Below, piece after piece: positions 40,639 through 52,441 of a stretch of DNA of 64,000 nt. The first letter of the stretch is position 1. Each line of letters opens with the position of its first letter. Under the pieces are notes generated by a model that worked only from the letters and a program-made list of their open reading frames with translations, was not told the DNA's origin and made no database searches. Position numbers and translations under genes: made by a program. Origin of the DNA: Pseudomonadota bacterium (GTDB lineage Bacteria; Pseudomonadota; Gammaproteobacteria; Steroidobacterales; Steroidobacteraceae); the NCBI GenBank assembly GCA_963205255.1, contig CAUJIK010000054.1, positions 86,198 through 150,197 of the forward strand, in the 5' to 3' direction.

Positions 40639-42489
40639 TCAGCGCTTCAGCTGCGACACATCACGCACGGCGCCGGTATCAGCCGAGGTGGTCAGCGCGG
40701 CATATGCCTGCAGTGCCGCTGAAACATGACGGCCACGGTTCACCGGCTGCCACGCCTTTTCGCCTCGCGCCTCCATGGCGGCGCGGCGCCGGGCCAGTTC
40801 GGCATCGGAGACGGCCAGATGGATGCGGCGGTTGGGAATGTCGATCTCGATGGCATCGCCATCCTCCACCAGCGCGATGGCGCCGCCCATGGCGGCCTCG
40901 GGCGAGGCATGGCCAATGGAAAGGCCGGAGGTGCCGCCCGAGAAACGCCCGTCGGTGAGCAGCGCGCACTGCTTGCCGAGGCCACGGCTCTTCAGATACG
41001 AGGTGGGATACAGCATCTCCTGCATGCCCGGACCGCCCTTGGGGCCTTCGTAGCGGATCACGACCACATCACCGGCCTGCACCTTCTCGTTCAGGATGCC
41101 GGCCACCGCCGCATCCTGGCTTTCATAGACGCGCGCCTTGCCGGTGAATTTCCAGATCGACTCATCCACGCCGGCGGTCTTCACGATGCAGCCCTTCTCG
41201 GCGATGTTGCCGTAGAGCACTGCAAGGCCACCATCACGGGTGAAGGCATGCGCGACATCGCGGATGATGCCCTTCTCGCGGTCCAGGTCCAGTGCTTCCC
41301 AGCGCCTCGCCTGCGAGAACGCCTGCTGCGTGGGCACGCCGCCCGGAGCCGCCTTGTAGAAAGTGTGGACGGCCTCGTCGGCGGTGGCTTTCACATCCCA
41401 CTTCGCCAGCGCCTCGGCCATGGAAGCGCTGTGCACGGTGCCCACATCAGTGTGCAGCAGGCCACCGCGGGCCAGCTCGCCGAGGATGCTCATGATGCCG
41501 CCCGCGCGATGCACATCCTCGATGTGCACATCGGGCACGGCCGGCGCCACCTTGCAGAGGCACGGCACCTTGCGCGACATGCGGTCGATGTCCGTCATCG
41601 TGAAAGCCACTTCGGCTTCGCGGGCCGCGGCCAGCAGATGCAGCACGGTGTTGGTGGAACCGCCCATGGCCACATCCAGCGCCACGGCATTCTCGAAGGC
41701 CTTGAAGCTCGCGATGCTCCGCGGCAGCACGCTGTAGTCGTCCTTTTCATAGTGCTGCATGGCAAGCTGGACGATGCGTCGGCCGGCCTCGCGGAACAGC
41801 TTCTCGCGATCCGCATGCGTGGCCAGCACGGTGCCGTTGCCGGGCAGCGAAAGACCCAGCGCCTCGGTGAGGCAGTTCATCGAATTGGCGGTGAACATGC
41901 CCGAGCACGAACCGCAGGTGGGGCAGGCCGAGCGCTCGACCGCGGCCACTTCCTCGTCGGTGGTTTCCTTCTCCGCCGCCTTGACCATGGCATCCACCAG
42001 GTCCAGCGCGACGACCTTGCCACCGAGGCGCACCTTGCCGGCCTCCATCGGCCCGCCCGACACGAAGATCACCGGAATATTCAGCCGCAACGCGGCCATC
42101 AGCATGCCCGGCGTGATCTTGTCGCAGTTCGAGATGCACACCAGCGCGTCAGCCGTGTGCGCATTGACCATGTATTCGACGCTGTCGGCGATCAGGTCGC
42201 GCGACGGCAGCGAATAGAGCATGCCGCCATGGCCCATGGCGATGCCGTCATCCACCGCGATGGTGTTGAACTCCTTGGCCACGCCGCCCGCCGCCTCGAT
42301 TTCGCGTGCCACCAGCTGGCCCAGATCCTTCAGGTGCACATGGCCGGGCACGAACTGCGTGAAGCTGTTGGCGATGGCGATGATGGGTTTCTGGAAATCC
42401 GCATCCTTCATGCCTGTGGCGCGCCACAGCGCGCGGGCCCCGGCCATGTTGCGGCCGGCGGTGGAAGTGCGTGAACGGTACTGAGGCAT
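40639..42489 (-). CDS. ilvD: Dihydroxy-acid dehydratase
   Basis: [63 protein letters not shown]. Confidence 0.96.
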   Translation of the reverse strand: MPQYRSRTSTAGRNMAGARALWRATGMKDADFQKPIIAIANSFTQFVPGHVHLKDLGQLVAREIEAAGGVAKEFNTIAVDDGIAMGHGGMLYSLPSRDLIADSVEYMVNAHTADALVCISNCDKITPGMLMAALRLNIPVIFVSGGPMEAGKVRLGGKVVALDLVDAMVKAAEKETTDEEVAAVERSACPTCGSCSGMFTANSMNCLTEALGLSLPGNGTVLATHADREKLFREAGRRIVQLAMQHYEKDDYSVLPRSIASFKAFENAVALDVAMGGSTNTVLHLLAAAREAEVAFTMTDIDRMSRKVPCLCKVAPAVPDVHIEDVHRAGGIMSILGELARGGLLHTDVGTVHSASMAEALAKWDVKATADEAVHTFYKAAPGGVPTQQAFSQARRWEALDLDREKGIIRDVAHAFTRDGGLAVLYGNIAEKGCIVKTAGVDESIWKFTGKARVYESQDAAVAGILNEKVQAGDVVVIRYEGPKGGPGMQEMLYPTSYLKSRGLGKQCALLTDGRFSGGTSGLSIGHASPEAAMGGAIALVEDGDAIEIDIPNRRIHLAVSDAELARRRAAMEARGEKAWQPVNRGRHVSAALQAYAALTTSADTGAVRDVSQLKR

Positions 42490-42507
42490 GATCGGCTCCG
42501 GCGCGGA

Positions 42508-44343
42508 CTATTCGACAGTGACACTCTTGGCGAGATTGCGCGGCTGATCCACATCCGTGCCACGCAGGATGGCCACGTGATAAGCCAGCAGCTGCAGCGG
42601 CACCGTGTACACCACGGGCGCCTGGAAATAACTGACATGGCGCGGCAGATGGATCACGTGCACGCCATCGCTGGGCTCGATGCCCGAATCCGGATCGGCG
42701 AACACATAGAGTTCGCCGCCACGCGCGCGCACCTCCATGAGATTGGACTTGAGCTTCTCCAGCAGATCGTTGTTGGGCGCCACGGCGATCACCGGCATGT
42801 CCGCGTCCACCAGCGCCAGCGGGCCGTGCTTGAGCTCGCCCGCGGCATAGGCCTCCGCGTGGATGTAGGAGATCTCCTTGAGCTTCAGCGCGCCCTCGAG
42901 CGCGATCGGGTATAGCGCGCCACGGCCCAGGAACAGGGCATGGCGCTTGTCGACGAAGCGCGTCGCGAGCTCCCGGATCGCGCCGTCCAGGGCCAGCGTC
43001 TTGTCGATGAGGCCGGGCAGCTCGATGAGCCGCGACACGAGGCCGCGCTCGCGCTCGGCGTCGCCGCCATGGCTCTTCGCCAGCGCCACCACCAGCATGG
43101 CGAGCGCCGCCAGCTGCGTGGTAAAGGCCTTGGTCGACGCCACGCCGATCTCCGGGCCGGCGCGCGTCAGCATCACCAGATCCGACTCGCGCACCAGCGA
43201 GCTCTCCGGCGCATTGCAGATCGCAAGCGTGGCGAGATAGCTGCCCTGCTTGGCGAGCCGCAATGCCGCCAGCGTGTCGGCCGTTTCACCCGACTGCGAG
43301 ATGGTCACGAACAGCGAATTCTTCGGCACCACCGCATTGCGATAGCGGTATTCGCTGGCGATCTCGACGCGGCAGGGAACGCGGCACAGCTGCTCGATGA
43401 AATACTGGGCCACGACGCCGGCGTGATAGCTGGTGCCGCAGGCCACGATGCGCACATATTCAACGCGCGGGAACACCACCACGGCCTTGGGGCCGAAAGC
43501 CGCTTCGAGCAGACGGCCATTGGCGACGCGCTCCTGCAGCGTGTTCGCCACAGCGCGCGCCTGCTCGTAGATTTCCTTGAGCATGAAGTGCGGATACTGG
43601 CCCTTCTCGGCTGCCTCGGCCGACAGCTCGCTCTCCCTGGTCTCGCGAACCACCGTGTTGCCTTCGGCATCGACCACGCGCACCGTCTCGCGGCGCACCT
43701 CGGCAATGTCCCCTTCCTCAAGGAACTGGAAGCGGCGCGTCACCGGCAGCAGGGCCGCGACATCGGAAGCGACGAAGTTCTCCTGCTCACCCAGACCGAT
43801 CACCACCGGGCAGCCCATGCGCGCCAGGATCAGCCGGTCCGGCTCGGCTTCGCTGAGCACCACCAGCGCATAGGCGCCCTCGAGCTCGGCCACCGTGGCG
43901 CGCACGGCCTTGAACAGGTCGCCCAGCGTTCCCATGTGGTAGTGGATGCGGTGCGCGATGACTTCGGTATCCGTCTCCGAAGTGAACTCGTAGCCTTGCT
44001 TGGTCAGTTCGGCACGCAACTCCTCATGATTCTCGATGATGCCGTTGTGCACGATGGCGATCCCATCGCGCGAGACATGCGGATGCGCATTGCGCTCGCT
44101 GGGAACACCGTGGGTGGCCCAGCGGGTATGCGCGATGCCGGTGGCGCCGTGCAGCGGCGCCTCCTGCAGGGCCTCCTGCAGCGCCTTTACCTTGCCGACG
44201 GTACGCGTGCGGGCGACATTGCCGTCACCGTTCACGACCGCCAGGCCAGCGGAGTCGTAGCCGCGGTACTCCAGACGCCGCAGCCCCTCCATCAGCACCG
44301 GAACGACATCCCGACCGGCGACCGCGCCAACGATTCCACACAT
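42508..44343 (-). CDS. glmS: Glutamine-fructose-6-phosphate aminotransferase
   Basis: [32 protein letters not shown]-terminal [15 protein letters not shown]. Confidence 0.97.
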   Translation of the reverse strand: MCGIVGAVAGRDVVPVLMEGLRRLEYRGYDSAGLAVVNGDGNVARTRTVGKVKALQEALQEAPLHGATGIAHTRWATHGVPSERNAHPHVSRDGIAIVHNGIIENHEELRAELTKQGYEFTSETDTEVIAHRIHYHMGTLGDLFKAVRATVAELEGAYALVVLSEAEPDRLILARMGCPVVIGLGEQENFVASDVAALLPVTRRFQFLEEGDIAEVRRETVRVVDAEGNTVVRETRESELSAEAAEKGQYPHFMLKEIYEQARAVANTLQERVANGRLLEAAFGPKAVVVFPRVEYVRIVACGTSYHAGVVAQYFIEQLCRVPCRVEIASEYRYRNAVVPKNSLFVTISQSGETADTLAALRLAKQGSYLATLAICNAPESSLVRESDLVMLTRAGPEIGVASTKAFTTQLAALAMLVVALAKSHGGDAERERGLVSRLIELPGLIDKTLALDGAIRELATRFVDKRHALFLGRGALYPIALEGALKLKEISYIHAEAYAAGELKHGPLALVDADMPVIAVAPNNDLLEKLKSNLMEVRARGGELYVFADPDSGIEPSDGVHVIHLPRHVSYFQAPVVYTVPLQLLAYHVAILRGTDVDQPRNLAKSVTVE

Positions 44344-44400
44344 CCGCTTCAGGCTCCTAGAGGGGAGATACCGCTACCGCAAGACGCCTATTGTGCCCGA

Positions 44401-45848
<1,448 letters not shown>

Positions 45849-45852
<4 letters not shown>

Positions 45853-46541
45853 AGGTTTCCGCCCAGTAGCCGGCCAATGCCGAACGTCACACACATTGCA
45901 ACCACGCCCCAGAAGCCCACGCGAACCGCGGCACGCAACGGTGGCGCGTGACCCAGCCTCGCGGCAAGCGCTCCCAGCCCCATCAGCAACAGCAATGCCG
46001 CGCCGAAGATCGTCTGCGTCCAGACCGCGACCGGCACCAGCATCGCCAGCAGCAGCGGCGGGCAGGCGCCGGAGGCAAAAGCCGTCGCCGACGCTGCGGC
46101 CGCCACCAATGGCCGCGCCCGCGACTGCTCGGTGATCCCCAGCTCGTCGCGGGCATGCGCGCTCAGCGCATCGTGCTCCGTGAGCTCACGCGCCACCTGC
46201 GCGGCAAGGCCCGGCGACAATCCCCGGCTCACGTAAATGCCGGTCAGCTCGTTCAGCTCCGCCTCGGGCGATGCGGCATGCTCGGCGCGCTCGCGCGCCA
46301 GGTCCGCCCGCTCGCTGTCGGCCTGGGCGCTCACCGACACGTACTCGCCGGCGGCCATGGACAGCGCCCCGCCCACCAGCCCCGCGGCGCCGCTCATCAG
46401 CACCGCCCCCGGCTCCAGCTGCGCCGCGGACACGCCCAGCATCAGACTGGAAGTGGAGATCAGCCCGTCGTTGGCCCCGAGCACGGCCGCGCGCAACCAT
46501 CCGGTGCGCGCCCCCTGATGGAACTCTCGGTGCCCCTTCAC
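45849..46541 (-). CDS. VIT1/CCC1 family transporter
   Basis: [39 protein letters not shown]. Confidence 0.9.
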
Positions 46542-46984
46542 TGGTAACGCCTGCCCATTCTGTCGATGTATCCGCCGCTGCGCCGCCCCTGGGGGTCGTG
46601 ATGCGTCCAGTGGAGCACACCGCCGCGCTCGTTCCACTCGTATTCGCCGCGCAGACTCAGCCCCTCTCCCTCTCGCAGCCCCTCCAGCCGGGGCGCCAGA
46701 TCGATATTATGCGCCACCAGCACGGTGTGGCTCTCGCTGGTGCGCAATATGAAGCGTTGATGCCGCGATCCGTCGTTATCGTCGGCTAAAATGCGGTCAA
46801 CTTCGCCCTGCACAGTCATCCACTCGCCCCGGGCGCGACGCGCGAAGGCGGCGGCGGCAGGGTCCGGGAGGCGGGCCGATTCCCGCGGAACATCGGGCGC
46901 GACCGGCTCGACACCGCGCTGCTGCCACGCCCAGAAGCCCGCCAGCAGAAGGGCGACGACGGTCGATACGGTTCTCTTGTTCAT
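46538..46984 (-). CDS. DUF3465-like protein
   Basis: VQGEVDRILADDNDGSRHQRFILR, HNIDLAPRLEGLREGEGLSLRGEYEWNERGGVLHWTHHDP. Confidence 0.9.
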   Translation of the reverse strand: MNKRTVSTVVALLLAGFWAWQQRGVEPVAPDVPRESARLPDPAAAAFARRARGEWMTVQGEVDRILADDNDGSRHQRFILRTSESHTVLVAHNIDLAPRLEGLREGEGLSLRGEYEWNERGGVLHWTHHDPQGRRSGGYIDRMGRRYQ

Positions 46985-47062
46985 CGGATGCGAGCCAAAC
47001 TCCCTGATCAGCGGGAATATACTGGCTGTTCATTCGCCACCGCGCGCGACCAGGAGAGAGCA

Positions 47063-47269
47063 ATGACCGTAGCCCGCGTTACCGAAATCAAGTCCAGCAG
47101 CAAGAAAAGCTTCGAGGACGCCATCGAGAATGGCGTGGCCCGCGCCAACAAGACGCTGAAGAACGTCCGCGGCGCCTGGGTGAAGGAAATGGAAGTGGAA
47201 TGTGGTGACAAGGGCAAGATCACCGCGTACCGCGTACTGCTCAAGGTGACCTTCGTCCTGAACGACTGA
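47063..47269 (+). CDS. Dodecin family protein
   Basis: 68 aa: VARVTEIKSSSKKSFEDAIENGVARANKTLKNVRGAWVKE. Confidence 0.95.
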   Translation: MTVARVTEIKSSSKKSFEDAIENGVARANKTLKNVRGAWVKEMEVECGDKGKITAYRVLLKVTFVLND

Positions 47270-47310
47270 CGCGCCCGGCGGCGGGCGCGTCGAACCGTAC
47301 CCGCCGTCCC

Positions 47311-47787
47311 TTATGCGTCGAGCAGACTGCGCAGCATCCAGGCCGTCTTTTCGTGCAGCTGGATGCGCTGCGTGAGCAGATCCGCCGACGCCTCGTCGCC
47401 GCCCTTTTCCGCCGCCGGGAACAGGCTGCGCGCGGTGCGCGCCACGGCCTCGTGGCCATCCACCAGCTGCTTGATCATGTCGCGCGCCTTGGGCACGCCC
47501 ACCGGCTCCTTGATGGAGGTGAGCTTGCCGAACTCGCTGTAGGTAGCTGGCGCGAAGTGGCCCAGTGAACGGATGCGCTCGGCGATCAGGTCCGTGGCCT
47601 GCCACAGCTCGTTGTACTGCGTCTCGAACATCAGGTGCAGCGTCTGGAACATCGGGCCGGTGACGTTCCAGTGGAAATTGTGCGTCTTGAGATACAGGGA
47701 ATAGGTATCTGCGAGCAGACGCCCCAGGCCGCCCGCAATCGCCGCGCGGTCTTTCTTGCTGATGCCGATATCGATCTGGATGGACAT
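47311..47787 (-). CDS. dps: Dps/ferritin-like DNA starvation protein
   Basis: [38 protein letters not shown]. Confidence 0.95.
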   Translation of the reverse strand: MSIQIDIGISKKDRAAIAGGLGRLLADTYSLYLKTHNFHWNVTGPMFQTLHLMFETQYNELWQATDLIAERIRSLGHFAPATYSEFGKLTSIKEPVGVPKARDMIKQLVDGHEAVARTARSLFPAAEKGGDEASADLLTQRIQLHEKTAWMLRSLLDA

Positions 47788-47807
47788 GATCTACTCCTAA
47801 GGGATAC

Positions 47808-48761
47808 TCAGGACGGCAGTGCGTCCCAGTACTCTTCCATACGCCTGACCTGCGCCGCGTTCGGCACGATGCCACGACCGGCGCTCTGATTATCGCGCAG
47901 ATATTCGGTGGTGGTAGTGCCGGGAATCGCGGCCGTGACGGCCGGATTGGCGATGATGAACTTGAGGAAGAACTGCGCCCAGGTGGTGGCGCCGATCTCG
48001 CTGGCGAAATCCGGCAGCGGCTTGCCCGCCACGCGCGGGAAGAAGCTGCGGCCACGCCCGCCGAAAGGCACGTTGATCAACACCGCGATTCCCTTGTCGC
48101 GCGCCAGCGGCAGGATGCGCTCCGCGGCGCCGCGATTGCCGATGGAGTAATCGATCTGGATGAAATCCAGCTTGTGTTTCTCCATCGCCTCCAGCATCTG
48201 CGGATACTGGCGGTCTTCGGAAGTGGAGCAACCGATGTAGCGGATCTTGCCAGCCTGCTTGTATTCGATGAAATGCGGCATCAGCTCGTCGAACCCGCCG
48301 AAGTTGTGGATCTGCAGCAGATCGATGCGGCTGACCTGCAGGCGCTGGAAGCAATCGTCCAGCACGGCGGCGCCGGTCGAGAAGTCGGCCCTCATGGCCG
48401 TCTTGGTGGCGAGGAAGAACCGGTCGCGGTTGCCCAGCTCCGCGAGCAGCCGGCCGATCACCTCCTCGGAGCTGCCATAGCTGCGCGCGGTATCGATCAC
48501 CTTGCCGCCCTGATCGGGCATGGTCCTCAGCACCTCGCGGATCGCCGCCAGCTCGTCGGGCGCGGTGACGCCGAAGGCGTTGGTGCCGACACCGACCACA
48601 GGGAGGCGTTCACCGGTTGAAGGAATCGCCCGCAGGATCTGCCCATTGGCGGCATCCGCCGCCGCGGCCAGCGACGCGCCCATGGTGGCGGTGACGCCGG
48701 CGGCCACACCGGCCGCCAGCACACCGCGACGGGACATCTGGAACTGGTTCGAATCCTTCAT
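47808..48761 (-). CDS. Aldo/keto reductase with Tat signal
   Basis: SRRGVLAAGVAAGVTA twin-Arg; VIDTARSYGSSEEVIGRLL. Confidence 0.9.
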   Translation of the reverse strand: MKDSNQFQMSRRGVLAAGVAAGVTATMGASLAAAADAANGQILRAIPSTGERLPVVGVGTNAFGVTAPDELAAIREVLRTMPDQGGKVIDTARSYGSSEEVIGRLLAELGNRDRFFLATKTAMRADFSTGAAVLDDCFQRLQVSRIDLLQIHNFGGFDELMPHFIEYKQAGKIRYIGCSTSEDRQYPQMLEAMEKHKLDFIQIDYSIGNRGAAERILPLARDKGIAVLINVPFGGRGRSFFPRVAGKPLPDFASEIGATTWAQFFLKFIIANPAVTAAIPGTTTTEYLRDNQSAGRGIVPNAAQVRRMEEYWDALPS

Positions 48762-48819
48762 GCCTCCCCCTTCAAGGATCTGGTATCTGGACTTAGGGTA
48801 CCCCAACTCTTTGTCGACC

Positions 48820-50040
48820 TCATCGCGCGGCGGGAGTTCCCGCCGGCCGGGGCGCGGGCGGCGGCGCATCGGCCGGCCACAGCAGCCACATCTGGCCCGG
48901 GTGCCGCATCCGGCCCGCCGCATCGCCCGCCCCTGCGCCCAGCCCGAAGAACAGGTCGGCGCGGATGCCGCCGCGTATGGCGCCGCCCGTGTCCTGCGCC
49001 AGCACCAGCCGCCGCAGCGGCTGGCCGCTCACGGGGTGGGTGGTGGAGAGGAAGAACGGCGCGCCCAGCGGCAGCCAGCGCGGATCGACCGCCACCGAGC
49101 GATCCGCCGTGAGCGGCACACCCAGCGCGCCGCGCGGCCCGCGCGCCGGATCCGCGAGCGCCTCCTCGCGAAAAAACACCACGCTGGGATTGCTGTTGAG
49201 CACCTCATCGCGGCGCCCGGGATGGCGGCGCAGCCAGTCGCGCAGGCCCGGCGCCGTGGCCTCATCCACCGTGAGCTCGCCGCGCTCCACCAGATAGCGG
49301 CCGATGGCCCGATAGGGATGACCATTCACATCGGCGAAAGCCATGCGCACCGTGCTGCCGTCAGTGAGCTGCACGCGGCCCGAACCCTGGATCTGCAGGA
49401 AGAACGCGTCCACGGGATCATCCACCCACAGCAGCTCGCGCCCCGCGAGTGCGCGGCCATCGGCCAGTTGCGCGCGATCCGGATAAGGCACCACGCGGCG
49501 CCCCTCCAGCCGCCCACGGATACGCTCGCCCTGCAGGGCCGGATAGAGCGCGCCCAGATCCACCGTGACCAGGTCTGGCGGCACGGCGTAGAGAGGCCAC
49601 TGGTAGGCCCCGGCACGCTGGCGCGCGCCACGCAGCACGGGCTCGTAGTAGCCGGTGATCAGGCCTTCGCGACTGGTCTGGCCGTTCTCGGTGAACACCA
49701 GCCGCCAGGGACGGAATTCGCGCTGCAGGAAGGCGCGTACCGCTGGCGCATCATCGGCGCGGACGGCTTTTGCCCGCGCGCAGGCCCCTGCGAAAGCCGC
49801 ATCGAGGCGCGAAGCGCCGCAGCTGGCCAGCAGCGCCGGCCACGCGGGCAACAGCGGGTCCGCCATCCAGCCCGGCAGATCATCCCAGCCCATCGTCTCG
49901 AAACGCAGTTCCGGCGGCGCGGGCGGGGATTCAGGCGCAGCCTCGGGAGACTGGACGACCAGGGTTGGCGTGCAGGCCGCAAGCAGCAGCAGACCGGACA
50001 ACAATGCGGCGCATGAGCGCGCGCGCCAGCGAACCGCCAT
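48820..50040 (-). CDS. mltA: Membrane-bound lytic murein transglycosylase A
   Basis: LITGYYEPVLRGAR, VDDPVDAFFLQIQGSGRVQL, AQDTGGAIRGGIRADLFFG. Confidence 0.93.
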   Translation of the reverse strand: MAVRWRARSCAALLSGLLLLAACTPTLVVQSPEAAPESPPAPPELRFETMGWDDLPGWMADPLLPAWPALLASCGASRLDAAFAGACARAKAVRADDAPAVRAFLQREFRPWRLVFTENGQTSREGLITGYYEPVLRGARQRAGAYQWPLYAVPPDLVTVDLGALYPALQGERIRGRLEGRRVVPYPDRAQLADGRALAGRELLWVDDPVDAFFLQIQGSGRVQLTDGSTVRMAFADVNGHPYRAIGRYLVERGELTVDEATAPGLRDWLRRHPGRRDEVLNSNPSVVFFREEALADPARGPRGALGVPLTADRSVAVDPRWLPLGAPFFLSTTHPVSGQPLRRLVLAQDTGGAIRGGIRADLFFGLGAGAGDAAGRMRHPGQMWLLWPADAPPPAPRPAGTPAAR

Positions 50041-50720
50041 CAGCGCCGCAGGTCCTGGATCAGTTCCGCGGACGCCAGGCATTCGCGCTCATGCCCCTCG
50101 TCGCGGAACGTTTCGAGCAGGGCCGCATCGGTCCATTCCTTCACGGCCGGGTGCGCGAGCAACCGCTCGACATAGCCGCGCGAACCCGCATCCACATCCA
50201 GACTCCAGGTCTGCACGCGCGTGGCCACCGGCGCATAGAACGCATCCGCCGCGCTGAATTCACTGCCGGCAAGCCAGGGCCCGCCGAAACGCGACAGACC
50301 CTCGCCCCACAGCTCCTGCAAGCGCGCGAGGTCCCGCGCCAGTTCCGGCGGCTGCGTCCGCAACCGCAGCCGCAATCCGATGTTCATCGAACAATGGGTG
50401 CGCAGCGCGGTGAATCCAGAATGCATTTCCGCCGCGGCGCTGCGCGCGAAAGCCCGCGCAGCGGCAGCGGCGGGCCACACGCCCGGATGACGCTCGGCAA
50501 CGTATTCGACGATGGCGAGCGAATCCCACACGCGCAGATCTGCGTCGGCAAGACAGGGAACGCGTCCGGTGGGCGAGAATTTATGGAAGTCGCCCGAACC
50601 ATGATTCAGATGGAAAGGCAGCAGATGTTCCTTGAAGGGGATGTCACGGGCGCGCAGCAGCACCCACGGCCGCATCGACCAGGACGAATAGTTCTTGTTG
50701 GCAATGATCAGCTCATACAC
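50040..50720 (-). CDS. Glutathione S-transferase family protein
   Basis: ANKNYSSWSMRPWVLLRA, SPTGRVPCL, WDSLAIVEYVAE. Confidence 0.88.
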   Translation of the reverse strand: MYELIIANKNYSSWSMRPWVLLRARDIPFKEHLLPFHLNHGSGDFHKFSPTGRVPCLADADLRVWDSLAIVEYVAERHPGVWPAAAAARAFARSAAAEMHSGFTALRTHCSMNIGLRLRLRTQPPELARDLARLQELWGEGLSRFGGPWLAGSEFSAADAFYAPVATRVQTWSLDVDAGSRGYVERLLAHPAVKEWTDAALLETFRDEGHERECLASAELIQDLRR

Positions 50721-50744
50721 GACACATCCTCCGTCGGCGGTGAT

Positions 50745-51080
50745 TCACCGCTGCAGCCGGTCGCCCACGCCCAGCAGCTCGGATTGGGTCAGCTCATAGG
50801 CGCATACGCCTTGCGGACCGTAGCTGCCGCGCGGGCTCAGGAGACCACGCACCACCACTTCCGACCGGCCTCCGGTCTCGAAGAACTCCGGCTGGATGGC
50901 AGGCGTCATGTCCGCGCCCTGGACGCAGATCCTTGCCTCCACCCCGGTCTGCACCAGATAGGCGCCGCTCGGGTCGTAGTGATATTCGCCGCGATAGGCG
51001 ATGGGCCGCGCGGGCGGATCCTGATGGCAGGCCGCGAGGCCGCAGAGCAGCGCCACCACGAAGATGATTTTCTCAGGCAT
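50745..51080 (-). CDS. Hypothetical lipoprotein
   Basis: Lipobox LCGLAAC; 111 aa. Confidence 0.6.
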   Translation of the reverse strand: MPEKIIFVVALLCGLAACHQDPPARPIAYRGEYHYDPSGAYLVQTGVEARICVQGADMTPAIQPEFFETGGRSEVVVRGLLSPRGSYGPQGVCAYELTQSELLGVGDRLQR

Positions 51081-51453
51081 CGACCGGCTTGCCCGCTGCC
51101 TGCCACGCCTTGAAGCCACCATCCAGATGCGCCACGTTCTGGTAACCGAGCTGGCGCAGCGCATGGGCGGCCAGCGCGGAGCGGCCACCGGAGGCGCAGT
51201 GAAGAATGATGCGTCTTGCCGGATCGAGTTCGGGCTTGTGGAGCGGGCAGGCCGGATCGGCGTAGAACTCCAGCATGCCGCGCGAAGCGTGCACCGATCC
51301 TGCGATGGTGCCGCAGGCCAGCTCCGGCGCGTCACGCACATCCACCAGCGTCGCCTTGCCCGCGGCCATCTCGGCCTGCACCTGATCCGGCGTCAGGTTC
51401 TCGATGCCGCTCCTGGCTTCCTGGACGAGCTGTGCCGCAGTCTTGATCGTCAT
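51073..51453 (-). CDS. Rhodanese-like domain protein
   Basis: TLVDVRDAPELACGTIAGSVHASRGMLEF, ILHCASGGRSALAAHALRQLGY. Confidence 0.92.
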   Translation of the reverse strand: MTIKTAAQLVQEARSGIENLTPDQVQAEMAAGKATLVDVRDAPELACGTIAGSVHASRGMLEFYADPACPLHKPELDPARRIILHCASGGRSALAAHALRQLGYQNVAHLDGGFKAWQAAGKPVDA

Positions 51454-51812
51454 GCATCACCTTTTGTCGATTGATCCAGAAGCTCCAACAGAACAACCGC
51501 GTTGTTGTGGAGCTCATCCTTCGCGCCATACACCAGCGTCGCACTGCCCTTGCCGACATGGCTCTTCAGCAGCGCCACCTGCTCGGGATGCCCGGACAGC
51601 TCGGCGCGATACCGCTTCCTGAACTGCGCCCATTTGCGCGGGTCATGGCCGAACCACTTGCGCAGGGCGTCGCTGGGCGCAACTTCCTTGAGCCAGATGT
51701 CCACCCGCGCATTCGCTTTCGACAGGCCTCGCGGCCAGAGTCTGTCCACGAGGATGCGCACGCCGTCGGAAGCGACGGGCCGCTCATAGACCCGCTTGAT
51801 CCTGAGCTTCAT
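51450..51812 (-). CDS. DUF488 family protein
   Basis: RILVDRLWPRGLSKANARVDIWLKEVAPSDALRKWFGHDPRKW. Confidence 0.92.
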   Translation of the reverse strand: MKLRIKRVYERPVASDGVRILVDRLWPRGLSKANARVDIWLKEVAPSDALRKWFGHDPRKWAQFRKRYRAELSGHPEQVALLKSHVGKGSATLVYGAKDELHNNAVVLLELLDQSTKGDA

Positions 51813-51844
51813 CGCCTTCGAGTGTACTAGCATTCCCCGTATCC

Positions 51845-52441
51845 ATGACTTCCCCGTTGACACGAACCCTGCGGCGGATCCGGCGCTGCAGGCTGTGCGA
51901 GACGCAGTTGCCACTGGGCCCGCGGCCTGTGCTCCAGGCCGCCGCGCAGGCCCGCATCCTGATCGCTTCGCAGGCGCCGGGCAGGAAGGTCCATGAATCG
52001 GGGCGGCCATTCGCCGATGCCAGCGGCGACCGGCTGCGCGACTGGCTCGGCATGTCCGCGGAACAGTTCTACGATGAACAGCTGGTCGCCATCGTGCCGA
52101 TGGGCTTCTGCTATCCAGGCCGTGGTCATGGTGGCGATCTTCCGCCTCGCCCCGAGTGCGCTTCCCGCTGGCGGGCGCCTGTGCTGGCGGGGCTGCCGAA
52201 CCTCGCGCTGACGCTGGTCATCGGGCGCTATGCCATGGCCTATCACCTGCCGCAGGCAGGTACTGCCGTCACCGATGTGGTGCGGCGATGGCGCGAATTC
52301 TGGCCCGAAGTGGTTCCGCTGCCGCACCCCAGCCCGCGCAACAACATCTGGCTGCGCCGCAATCCCTGGTTCGAAGCGGAGCTGATCCCTCAGCTCCGGC
52401 AACGTGTCTCAGCCCTGCTGCGCGGTCGCAGTCAGGACTGA
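51845..52441 (+). CDS. Uracil-DNA glycosylase family protein
   Basis: [60 protein letters not shown]. Confidence 0.9.
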   Translation: MTSPLTRTLRRIRRCRLCETQLPLGPRPVLQAAAQARILIASQAPGRKVHESGRPFADASGDRLRDWLGMSAEQFYDEQLVAIVPMGFCYPGRGHGGDLPPRPECASRWRAPVLAGLPNLALTLVIGRYAMAYHLPQAGTAVTDVVRRWREFWPEVVPLPHPSPRNNIWLRRNPWFEAELIPQLRQRVSALLRGRSQD